From assembly GCA_021775875.1 (NCBI GenBank), contig JAJFHA010000018.1, forward strand, positions 1 through 64,000: 64,000 nt of DNA. The letters are read 5' to 3'. The stretch is from Hyphomicrobiales bacterium. Its GTDB lineage: Bacteria > Pseudomonadota > Alphaproteobacteria > Rhizobiales > NORP267. The notes below the pieces were generated by a model. That model was given only the letters and a program-made list of their open reading frames with translations. It made no database searches and was not told the DNA's origin. The translations under genes and the position numbers were made by a program. Shown piece by piece: positions 34,253 through 42,082 of the stretch. Position 1 is the first letter of the stretch. Each line of letters opens with the position of its first letter.

Positions 34253-34684
34253 TCAACTTGAAATGCTGTCCCGGTCGGCCAGAAACCTGTTCGTCTCTTT
34301 AATCTGTTCGTTCAACAGGTTGCTCTGATCCTGGAGCTGTTTCAAATGCCGGGTCAAGCTCAGACCAACCATCTCTTTCTGAATTTCTTTGCCTCGCGCC
34401 TGGTGATAGGCGTTTAGGATTTCACCTACTTCGGCCAATGGCATTCCGATCCGCCGTGCGCGGGAGATAATTTGCATATGAACAAAGTCGCGCCGGGAAT
34501 AGAGCCGTGCGTTGCCACGCCTATCGGGCGCAAGCAGACCCTTCTGCTGGTAAAAGCGAAGCGTCCGGTAACTGACGTTAAACTCGTCAGCCATCTCTGA
34601 GATCGTCCATGGTCGCGCCTGTCCGGGAACAGGCGCCTCCTCGTCGTTGTTGGACGTGTCTCTCCCTTCAGTCTGATCAGCCAT
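34253..34684 (-). CDS. MerR-family transcriptional regulator
   Basis: This 143-residue protein has a MerR helix-turn-helix at about residues 26-95 (WTISEMADEFNVSYRTLRFYQQKGLLAPDR, RLYSRRDF). A coiled-coil dimer helix and a 25-residue Asn/Asp/Glu-rich N-terminus flank it. It has no cysteines suited to metal sensing, so it is more like the regulators seen beside acyl-CoA metabolism genes than metal-responsive MerR. Its target is unclear because no such genes adjoin it. Confidence 0.9.
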   Translation of the reverse strand: MADQTEGRDTSNNDEEAPVPGQARPWTISEMADEFNVSYRTLRFYQQKGLLAPDRRGNARLYSRRDFVHMQIISRARRIGMPLAEVGEILNAYHQARGKEIQKEMVGLSLTRHLKQLQDQSNLLNEQIKETNRFLADRDSISS

Positions 34685-35071
34685 ATTTGTTGACCTGAAC
34701 CCACATTATTATTATCGGCGTGATTAAACCAAGTCTGCCTGCCAGGCATCGCAATTTAAACCCTCTTGTTACGGAATATTGGTTTTTACGGAGCCTGTCA
34801 ATTTTACAAGAAACCTATGTATATCAAATAGTTAAATTGACGTAACGGCATTTTCAGAGATTTCCATCGATAATAAACGTTCAAATAAATTACACTCAGG
34901 GAGCCTGGACAAAAGAGCGGTTTCCCTAGGGAAAGGATAACCAGCATTAAAAATTTTGTAAATTACTCACCTGGTTGGGGGGGGTGAGATCACGCAGACG
35001 TTATCACTTGAGTAGGGGAAAACTGTTTATCGTCCAGTTTTTTAAATTAACAGACCCAAGCATGAGCGAAT
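34685..35071. other. Intergenic region with a perfect palindrome and a short hairpin
   Basis: These 387 AT-rich bases hold no protein gene. Visible elements are a perfect 14-bp palindrome TTTCCCTAGGGAAA (34921-34934), a run of eight or more G near 34977-34984, and a weak hairpin AACTG/CAGTT followed by T residues at 35021-35043. The latter could end a small plus-strand RNA, but no promoter was identified. Confidence 0.45.
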
Positions 35072-35338
35072 TCAAGACGGGAAAGTGACTGCTTCGATTC
35101 GGTTTCCGTCCGGTTCTAGAATGAATGCTCCAATATAATTTGTCATCGTGCCTTGGCTGTCTCCGGGCCTGCCATCACACCCACCACCATTCAGCCAAAA
35201 TTTCGGGTAGTGTTTTCCAATCCCCCGTGTGGCCGGACACTTGACCAATGGCGACAAACCAAGAGGGTCCAGAATTTTTGTGTAAAAATCTGCATTTTTA
35301 CACAAATCTGAAACCGGGATGGAAGCATGAACAATCAT
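35072..35338 (-). pseudogene. Internally deleted VOC/glyoxalase-family gene
   Basis: The 88-residue frame starts like a VOC (glyoxalase/bleomycin resistance) protein: MIVHASIPVSDLCKNADFYTKIL, then FWLNGGG. It ends with the VOC sequence YIGAFILEPDGNRIEAV. The usual middle of about 35-40 residues, with the second beta-alpha unit (HVAF ... AVDAFH), is missing, so the protein is too short to fold as a normal VOC dimer. The join is in frame. It lies 35 bases downstream of the sigma-54 activator on the same strand. It may still be made, but activity is doubtful. Confidence 0.65.
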
Positions 35339-35373
35339 TCAACGCCCCTGGTTTGAAATCTTGGGTCCTGACC

Positions 35374-36798
35374 CTAGATTCCAAATTGTTCGGGCCAGGA
35401 ATTCATTTTGCGATAGATGGTGGAAGGACTGACGGCCAGCGCCCGAGCGGTTTCCACAATATTACCGCCGCATAGGCGAATGGCATTTTCAATAATACCA
35501 CGTTCCTGAATGGCGAGCGGTTGTATGCCGGATGCAGAAATATCGGGTGCCATCTCCGACAGGTCACACGCCATGGAGGCAGCGATATCAGAACTGATCG
35601 ATAATGAACTGTCGGCAAGGGTAGCCTGCAACATACCGCTTGTTATTTCATCACCATGGTTGAGAACAACAGCCCGTCTGACGGTATTTTGCAATTGGCG
35701 CACATTGCCGGGCCAGGGATGAGCGCTGAGCAGGGCGACGGCATCGTCGGTGAATTTTAAGAATGCAGCGTCTTCTTCCAGAGTAAATCTAGTCAGGCAG
35801 GCTTCCGCGATCCGTAAAATATCATCGCAGCGATCTCTCAATGGCACAAGCTTGAGAGGCAGGACATTCAATCTGTAATAAAGGTCTTCGCGAAATCGCT
35901 TGGCTGAAATTTCTTCAACGGGATTTCGGTTGGTTGCGCAAATGAATCGGATATCCAAAGTACGCGGTTGGCTGTCGCCGACCCGCTGGATAATCCCGGA
36001 CTGAATGAACCTCAACAATTTAGCTTGAAGCGCAAAATCCATTTCGCATAGTTCGTCAAGAAACAAAGTCCCTCCGTCGGCCAGTTCCGCGGCGCCTGCC
36101 CGGTCGCTTTCCGCACCTGTAAAGGCTCCTTTGATGTGGCCGAAAATTTCACTCTCCATGAGATCACGGGGAATGGCGCTACAATTTAGTGCTATAAATG
36201 GTTTATTGCACCGTGGGCTATTTGCATGAACTGATCTGGCGGCGAGTTCTTTTCCGGTCCCGCTTTCACCGGTAATGAATACCGGCGCGCTAGACGGCGC
36301 GACCGCTTCAATCATCTCGTAAAGGTGTTTCATGGCCGGACTTGTGCCGATAAATTCGTCAAAATCTGCAGCTGGCTGCTTGGCTATATCATTGCCATCC
36401 GCACTGCCCGAAGCGCGGTCCTGAATTTCTGAAAGGGTTTTGGCGATTGTGTCTTTGCCAACCGGTTTGATCATAATGTCATCGGCTCCGGCTCTGACCA
36501 GAAGTACCGCATTGCGGACCGAAATATTTGCGGCGGCGATCAGAATTCTACCCTGATGCCCGGCATTGCGAATTTTCCCGATGAGCGCTTCAGCCTCGCC
36601 AATATATCCCGGATCCAGAATGAATGTGGCGTCCGGGTGCTCTTCTGACATGGTCAGAAGTTCAGAAGCAGCTATTTGGGTAATTTCAATTTGGCTGTCG
36701 CGTCCCTTGGCGGTTTCCCGCAATTGGCGCTGAAATACTGGATCGTCATCTACGACGATAATTTTATCGGATAAACTCCGTCGGCAATCTGTACTCAT
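35374..36798 (-). CDS. Sigma-54-dependent response regulator (NtrC/LuxO type)
   Basis: This 474-residue protein has a receiver (residues 12-125; D17-D19, D62, K111), a sigma-54 AAA+ domain (about 148-375) with Walker A GESGTGKE (177-184), GAFTGA (224-229) and TLFLDE, and a Fis-type helix-turn-helix at the end (ETARALAVSPSTIYRKM). The conserved receiver Thr/Ser is Ala89, so phosphorylation switching may be altered. It is divergent from the aminotransferase. The nearest kinase is at 32264-34192, a possible partner by proximity only. Confidence 0.92.
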   Translation of the reverse strand: MSTDCRRSLSDKIIVVDDDPVFQRQLRETAKGRDSQIEITQIAASELLTMSEEHPDATFILDPGYIGEAEALIGKIRNAGHQGRILIAAANISVRNAVLLVRAGADDIMIKPVGKDTIAKTLSEIQDRASGSADGNDIAKQPAADFDEFIGTSPAMKHLYEMIEAVAPSSAPVFITGESGTGKELAARSVHANSPRCNKPFIALNCSAIPRDLMESEIFGHIKGAFTGAESDRAGAAELADGGTLFLDELCEMDFALQAKLLRFIQSGIIQRVGDSQPRTLDIRFICATNRNPVEEISAKRFREDLYYRLNVLPLKLVPLRDRCDDILRIAEACLTRFTLEEDAAFLKFTDDAVALLSAHPWPGNVRQLQNTVRRAVVLNHGDEITSGMLQATLADSSLSISSDIAASMACDLSEMAPDISASGIQPLAIQERGIIENAIRLCGGNIVETARALAVSPSTIYRKMNSWPEQFGI

Positions 36799-36882
36799 GA
36801 CCGACTGACCCCTTACGCGAACATGAAACTAAAACTCGGTTATCAAATTCTTGCAAAACAGGGTAAAGAAAGGGTGTGCGGA

Positions 36883-36899
36883 TTTGCATTTTGTGCAAA
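36883..36899. promoter_or_regulatory. TTTGCA/TGCAAA inverted repeat, candidate operator
   Basis: TTTGCA-ttttg-TGCAAA lies in the 164-base gap between the divergent sigma-54 activator and the aminotransferase, 64 bases before the latter's ATG. A third TTGCAAAA is at 36851-36858. It may be an activator binding site. Confidence 0.45.
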
Positions 36900-36962
36900 C
36901 TGTTGAATTCTGCCTGAGACCGAAAATATTCGGCAACAGGACTAGCGTGAGGGAGAGATCGA

Positions 36963-38312
36963 ATGACGGAAGCATTCAACAAGAATGCCGGTTGGGAAGC
37001 GACGCCCAATAATCTGGAACCATTTTGGTTGCCGTTTACCCCGAACAGGAATTTCAAAAAAAATCCGCGCATGATCTCCCGTGCCGAAGGGATGTTTTAT
37101 TATACCACTTCCGGCGACGCCATCATCGACGGTACAGCCGGTCTGTGGTGCTGCAACGCGGGTCACGGGCGCACGAAAATCGTCGAAGCCATCCGCCAGC
37201 AGGCAGGTGAGCTGGATTACGCACCGGCGTTTCAGTTTGGGCACCCGAAAGTCTTTGAGCTCGCTTCCCGCCTGACCATGATGGCGCCGGGTGATCTCGA
37301 TTATTGTTTCTTCTCGAATTCAGGCTCGGAGGCTGTTGATTCCGCTCTCAAGATAGCGATTGCCTACCACAACATTTCTGGCAACGGGTCCCGGACCCGC
37401 CTGATTGGGCGGGAGCGCGGATATCACGGCGTAGGCTTTGGCGGCATTTCTGTCGGAGGTATCGTCAACAACCGAAAATTTTTTGGAAGCTTGCTGGCTG
37501 GAACCGATCATCTGCCACATACATATAACCGCGCCGAAACCGCGTTCACCAAAGGTGAACCCGAATGGGGTGCTGATCTGGCTGACAAGCTGAGCGATAT
37601 TGTCACCCTGCACGACCCTTCAACAATCGCCGCTGTTATCGTTGAACCCATGGCGGGTTCCACTGGCGTCTTGCCGCCGCCAAAAGGCTATCTCAAGCGT
37701 CTCCGCGAAATTTGCGATCAGCATGGCATTCTGCTGATTTTTGATGAAGTGATCACGGCTTTTGGCAGGCTCGGGTTTGCGACCGCTGCCGAACGCTACG
37801 GGGTGGTTCCCGATATGATGACTTTTGCTAAAGGTGTCACCAGCGGCACCGTGCCGATGGGTGGCGTTCTGGTGCGCGATCATGTCTATCAAACCTTCAT
37901 GAATGGTCCCGAACACGCTATCGAATTGTTCCATGGCTACACTTATTCAGGCCATCCGCTGGCAGCCGCAGCCGGAATTGCATCTATGGATGTCTATCAG
38001 GAAGAAGGCTTGTTTGAGCGGGCCTTGTCGCTGGAAGATCAATGGGCCGATGCAGCCATGAGCCTGAAAGGCAAACCCCATGTGGTCGATATCCGCACCA
38101 TTGGTCTGGTTGCAGGGATCGATCTGGAATCGCGCAAGGACGCGGTTGGAGCCAGAGGGTTCGAATTGATGGAGCGCGCCTATAACGAAGAGGGCCTGAT
38201 GGTCCGGGTCACAGGCGATACGATTGCGCTCTCGCCGCCGTTGATTATTGAGGAAAGACAGATTGCAGAAATTTTCGAAAAACTTGGAAAATTGCTGAGT
38301 AATCTCGACTGA
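36963..38312 (+). CDS. Class III aminotransferase, omega-amino acid:pyruvate type
   Basis: This 449-residue PLP enzyme resembles beta-alanine/omega-amino acid:pyruvate aminotransferases. It has FSNSGSEAVDSALKIA for phosphate binding, IFDEVITAFGRLG with the PLP-ring Asp, and K290 in TFAKGVTSG as the Schiff-base Lys. The N-terminal FWLPFTPNRNFKKNPRM stretch is typical of the beta-alanine group. GAGGGAGAG sits before the ATG. The divergent sigma-54 activator likely controls it. The amine substrate (beta-alanine, taurine, putrescine) is not settled by sequence. Confidence 0.9.
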   Translation: MTEAFNKNAGWEATPNNLEPFWLPFTPNRNFKKNPRMISRAEGMFYYTTSGDAIIDGTAGLWCCNAGHGRTKIVEAIRQQAGELDYAPAFQFGHPKVFELASRLTMMAPGDLDYCFFSNSGSEAVDSALKIAIAYHNISGNGSRTRLIGRERGYHGVGFGGISVGGIVNNRKFFGSLLAGTDHLPHTYNRAETAFTKGEPEWGADLADKLSDIVTLHDPSTIAAVIVEPMAGSTGVLPPPKGYLKRLREICDQHGILLIFDEVITAFGRLGFATAAERYGVVPDMMTFAKGVTSGTVPMGGVLVRDHVYQTFMNGPEHAIELFHGYTYSGHPLAAAAGIASMDVYQEEGLFERALSLEDQWADAAMSLKGKPHVVDIRTIGLVAGIDLESRKDAVGARGFELMERAYNEEGLMVRVTGDTIALSPPLIIEERQIAEIFEKLGKLLSNLD

Positions 38313-38421
38313 TAACATGTGGCCGATTGCGGTTCGGCGCTGCGCGGCGTAATAATGAATGAGTTCACCGAATCAGCTTGGGTGAAATTCGGGGCGGCGG
38401 ACGCTGGTACGAGGAAAAATT

Positions 38422-39762
38422 TTGAGCCGGATAATGAGTTTGCTGATCGCATTATTTGTGCTGGCGATTGCCGGTTCATTTGCGATTGTCTTGCATCTGC
38501 GTCTCGGGGCCACTGTTCCAGTGGCCGCTCTGGCGGGCATCACGACCGCGCTCGCAATTGGCATGATACACATGATCGCGGCGCGCGGACGAGACCGGCG
38601 CAAAGTGCGCGGCGAAATTCGCGACCTGCTCCATACCGATACCCGTCTTGGCAAAGCCATGCAGGAAGTGCACCAACGCCTTGAAGATATCGATCAGCTT
38701 GAGAAGCGTCTGGAAGCCTACGAAGCCAATTTGGAAAACCGGGTCGCAGATTTGGTGGACCGTCATGTCGTCGAAAGTGTTGATGGCCTGATCGACATGC
38801 GCATTGATGACGTCAAAACAACGCTCGTCAGCGAAATACAAATGATCGAGACCCTGGTCAAACAGCTTGCCGAAGGGGTTAAAACCGGCGCTGCCATCAG
38901 ACCAGCAGCAAACGGCGCTTTGAATGGAGCCGATGCTGAGCCCCCTGTCATCGATACTCCGCTTGGCCATATGGATGACAGCGATGTTTTAGATATGGTC
39001 CGCAAGTCGATTGAAGATAACCGGGTTGATCTTTATCTGCAGCCGATGGTGACCCTGCCGCAGCGCAAGGTAAGATATTATGAAGCCCTGTCACGGTTAC
39101 GGTCAGATGACGGCAATCTGATTTTCCCGTCGGACTATATCCGCGTAGCGGAGCCTGCCGGTATCATGCCGATGATAGACAATCTGTTGCTTTACAGAGG
39201 CGTCCAGATAGTCCGGCAATTGACCCGCCGAAACAGCGAGATAGGGGTCTTCTGCAATATTTCCGCCCATTCGTTGGTGGATGCTGAATTCTTCCCGCAA
39301 TTTGTCGATTTCATGGAGCATAACCGCTCTCTTGCCGGTTCCATGTATTTCGAGCTGGCCCAATCTGTTGTCAAAGGACTGGGGCCGGTTGAAGTGGAAA
39401 GCATGTCGGCGCTTGCCAGCCACGGGTTCCGCTTTTCAATGGATCATGTCACGGCGCTCGATTTCGATCCCAAGGACCTGACCGAACGCGGTTTCAAGTT
39501 TGTAAAAATTCCTGCTGATCTGCTGCTGAGCGGTGGAGACGATAACGGCGCACAAATCCATCCCGCTGACCTGAGCAATCTGCTGTGGCGCAACGGCATT
39601 AAGCTTGTTGCTGAAAAAATAGAATCCGAGGCAACCGTCGTCAACTTGCTGGATTACGATGTCACACTGGGGCAGGGGTTCCTGTTTTCTGAGCCCAAGC
39701 CGGTACGTAGTGACGCGCTCAAAGATGGTCCCAGTGACGAACAACTCAGCAAAGCCGTCTGA
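38422..39762 (+). CDS. Membrane EAL-domain protein with degenerate loop 6
   Basis: This 446-residue protein has two N-terminal membrane helices (to about residue 53), a coiled-coil (60-150), and an EAL domain (about 190-430). E221-A-L is intact (YYEALSRL), as are N279, E311 and K362. The usual DDFGTG loop is replaced by MDHVTALDF around D341-H342, so cyclic-di-GMP hydrolysis is uncertain. TTG at 38422 has GAGG seven bases upstream; ATG at 38434 is an alternative. It precedes the HAD gene by 17 bases. Confidence 0.88.
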   Translation: MSRIMSLLIALFVLAIAGSFAIVLHLRLGATVPVAALAGITTALAIGMIHMIAARGRDRRKVRGEIRDLLHTDTRLGKAMQEVHQRLEDIDQLEKRLEAYEANLENRVADLVDRHVVESVDGLIDMRIDDVKTTLVSEIQMIETLVKQLAEGVKTGAAIRPAANGALNGADAEPPVIDTPLGHMDDSDVLDMVRKSIEDNRVDLYLQPMVTLPQRKVRYYEALSRLRSDDGNLIFPSDYIRVAEPAGIMPMIDNLLLYRGVQIVRQLTRRNSEIGVFCNISAHSLVDAEFFPQFVDFMEHNRSLAGSMYFELAQSVVKGLGPVEVESMSALASHGFRFSMDHVTALDFDPKDLTERGFKFVKIPADLLLSGGDDNGAQIHPADLSNLLWRNGIKLVAEKIESEATVVNLLDYDVTLGQGFLFSEPKPVRSDALKDGPSDEQLSKAV

Positions 39763-39779
39763 GCTATTTCCCAGATCAG

Positions 39780-40619
39780 ATGACAGAAATCGTGCTACCA
39801 GATATTGCCCATTTTGAGCTTTTGGCCGCAAACTATGATTGTGTCCTGTGCGATATTTGGGGTGTCATCCATGATGGCGTCACGGTCGATATGCAGGCGG
39901 TTGAGGCGCTTCAGAAATTCAAAACCGGTGGCGGCCGGGTGATTTTATTGACCAACGCACCGCGGCCAGCAGCTTCGGTCGCGCGGCAATTGGCTGGTCT
40001 GGGGGCACCAGATGATTGCGGAGATGCGATAGTGACATCAGGCGATGTCACCAGGAAATTGTTGCAGGAGCGCCGCGCCAAAAAAATCTGGCATTTGGGT
40101 CCTGAACGGGACAACGGCGTTTATGCCGGATTATCCGTGAACCTGTGTGAGCGCCAGGAAAGCGAAGTGATCCTTTGTACCGGCCTGTTTGAGGACGACA
40201 CCGAAACGCCGGAAGATTACCGCACGATATTCGAAGAATGTCTGGCCGCCGGGCAGGAAATGATTTGTGCCAACCCGGATCTGATGGTTGACCGAGGCGG
40301 AACACTTGTCCCCTGTGCCGGCGCATTGGCAGAACTATATGGGACTATTGGCGGCGCAGTAGTTTATGCTGGCAAGCCGTGGCGGCCGATCTACGATATG
40401 GCGATGGAGATAGCTGGCAATATCGTCCGCGACCGGGTGCTGGCGATTGGAGATTCAATCCGCACAGATATGCGGGGTGCTCACAATTGTGGGTTTGATG
40501 CTTTATTTATCGAAGGCGTAATTTCAGCAACGGAGCGAAAAGACGGCAAGACAATCGAGGCCGTTTTTACAGAGGCAGGAATTAGACCAGTTGGCGTTCA
40601 AAAAAGTCTGGTTTGGTAA
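39780..40619 (+). CDS. TIGR01459-type HAD-superfamily hydrolase
   Basis: This 279-residue HAD-IIA protein has the motif CDIWGVIHDG near residue 24, TNAPRP (motif II), and the acidic AIGDSIRTDMRGA motif near the end. The family is common in alphaproteobacteria and is of unknown substrate, related to NagD-type sugar-phosphate phosphatases. It follows the EAL gene closely and converges on the CheZ-like gene, 17 bases away. Confidence 0.92.
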   Translation: MTEIVLPDIAHFELLAANYDCVLCDIWGVIHDGVTVDMQAVEALQKFKTGGGRVILLTNAPRPAASVARQLAGLGAPDDCGDAIVTSGDVTRKLLQERRAKKIWHLGPERDNGVYAGLSVNLCERQESEVILCTGLFEDDTETPEDYRTIFEECLAAGQEMICANPDLMVDRGGTLVPCAGALAELYGTIGGAVVYAGKPWRPIYDMAMEIAGNIVRDRVLAIGDSIRTDMRGAHNCGFDALFIEGVISATERKDGKTIEAVFTEAGIRPVGVQKSLVW

Positions 40620-40636
40620 TTTACACCGGAAACCTT

Positions 40637-41350
40637 TTAGCCAAACAAAGCGTCGATATTGTCCTGGTTCGGCTCTTCCTCACCATCATCTGCAAACATG
40701 TCGTCGATTGAATTTTGCTGGATGGCGTCTTTCGAGTCCTGCGGTCCGTGCAGGATCAAGTCTTCGCGGCGCTTGGCTTCGCGCTGCTCTTCTTCAGACA
40801 ATTCCGGGTCGCCGTCCATGGCACCAATGGCGTTGGAAAATTTGCTGATCCTGGATTCAATGAAGCTGAGGGTTTCAACAACTTTGCTGATCCGCTGTCC
40901 GGTCAAATCCTGGAACGAACAGGCTTCCATAATCTTGATAACGTTATCGTTGATTTCTGCCTGATACGCATCGCTGTCTGATGTATCCGCCATCATCATT
41001 GCTTCGGCGCAGGTCATGATAGTCTCGGTGGCTGCTTCCGTTGTCTCTACGATAGCGTCAAGCTCGTGCCCGGCATCCGGGATACGGCCATTTTTGATAT
41101 CGTTCGGGCGAAGAGCACCAATTTCGGTGCGCATGTTAGCGATATGCGTACTGATATCCTTGAATTCCGCATAAATAGTGGAATCCAGGGTATCAAAGAA
41201 ATTATGTGCCGAATGGGTCATGGCTTCTGCAAGCGCCATAACATCCATCAGGGACAGGTCTTCGCGGGTTTTTCCGTTGAATTGTTCAACAATATCGCCC
41301 ATCGCGGCGATGGCATCGCGGTTTTTAGCTTCTACTGGCTTTGCGGACAT
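40637..41350 (-). CDS. cheZ: CheZ-type protein phosphatase
   Basis: This 237-residue helical protein carries the CheZ catalytic stretch SFQDLTGQRISKVVE, with D148 and Q152 equivalent to the Asp and Gln that dephosphorylate CheY-P. Its tail has the CheY-binding-like NQDNIDALF at the very end (228-236), preceded by a second, similar QQNSIDDMF (211-219). CheY lies 85 bases upstream on the same strand, consistent with a CheY–CheZ pair, with a hairpin between them. Confidence 0.9.
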   Translation of the reverse strand: MSAKPVEAKNRDAIAAMGDIVEQFNGKTREDLSLMDVMALAEAMTHSAHNFFDTLDSTIYAEFKDISTHIANMRTEIGALRPNDIKNGRIPDAGHELDAIVETTEAATETIMTCAEAMMMADTSDSDAYQAEINDNVIKIMEACSFQDLTGQRISKVVETLSFIESRISKFSNAIGAMDGDPELSEEEQREAKRREDLILHGPQDSKDAIQQNSIDDMFADDGEEEPNQDNIDALFG

Positions 41351-41390
41351 GGTTCCCCCCTATCCTTTTTGCGCGTGCCCTTTAACAGGC

Positions 41391-41406
41391 CGTGCGGTTC
41401 CGCACG
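41391..41406. repeat. Perfect inverted repeat between cheY and cheZ
   Basis: CGTGCGG-TT-CCGCACG is a 16-base perfect palindrome. In the cheY–cheZ transcript it would form a stable hairpin with a GAAC loop. There is no following T-run, so it is not a standard terminator; it may be an RNA processing or stability element. Confidence 0.75.
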
Positions 41407-41435
41407 ACCCATGATTTTTTAGGGCAATTGAACCG

Positions 41436-41819
41436 CTATTCGCCGAATACGGCGTCAATTTTTGATTTTAGCGTCGCGGCGTTGAAAGGCTTCACGATGT
41501 AATTGTTCACACCAGCCTTTTTCGCAGCAATAACATTCTCGGTTTTGGATTCAGCCGTCACCATGATGAAAGGCGTGCGGGAAATATCTTCGTCGCCGCG
41601 TACTTCCTTGAGCAGCTCATAGCCGGTCATGGGTTCCATATTCCAATCGGAAATGATGAGGCCGTATTTGCGTTCCTTGGCCTTTGCAAAGGCTTCGGTG
41701 CCGTCAGCGGCGTCATCAACTTCATTAAAACCAAGCTGTTTCAGCAGATTCCGGATAATCCGGATCATGGTTTTATAATCGTCGACCACGAGGATCGGCA
41801 TTGTGGGATCTATCGCCAA
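41436..41819 (-). CDS. cheY: Chemotaxis response regulator CheY
   Basis: This 127-residue single-domain receiver has D13/D14 (VVDDYKTM), phosphoacceptor D58 (ISDWNM), T88 (MVTAES) and K110 (VKPF). The start is TTG (MAIDPTMPILVVDD): the family begins just so, and ATGGAG lies eight bases upstream. The ATG at 41801 lacks a good site. It precedes cheZ and is probably its substrate. No other chemotaxis gene is in the window. Confidence 0.95.
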   Translation of the reverse strand: MAIDPTMPILVVDDYKTMIRIIRNLLKQLGFNEVDDAADGTEAFAKAKERKYGLIISDWNMEPMTGYELLKEVRGDEDISRTPFIMVTAESKTENVIAAKKAGVNNYIVKPFNAATLKSKIDAVFGE

Positions 41820-42082
41820 TTTTTTTACTCCATCAAGCGGTGGACCCAAAATGGATTCCGCCTATTGCCATAAGGCGCCAAGCGCCCACCCAAATATGAA
41901 TTCCAGAGAATCTCACATTCCAATCAAGAAAATAGCGCCATGGCTTAAAAAATAGGTTAATGCAGGTTCGAATCTCAATTTTGGTGACAAAGCGCTTGAA
42001 GGAGTCGTGCAGCGCCTCAATTGATGCTAAGTAACAAACTGAAATTTAAATCCGGTATCCCTGACAACCAGCACGTTATCCC

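Noticed and set aside
35021-35043. Rho-independent terminator
   Set aside because: The stem is only five base pairs with a nine-base loop, and no plus-strand gene lies upstream of it.
36870-36890. Sigma-54 promoter before the aminotransferase
   Set aside because: A GG and GC pair exists near GGGTGTGCGGATTTGCA, but the spacing is 11 bases instead of the required 10 between the core dinucleotides.
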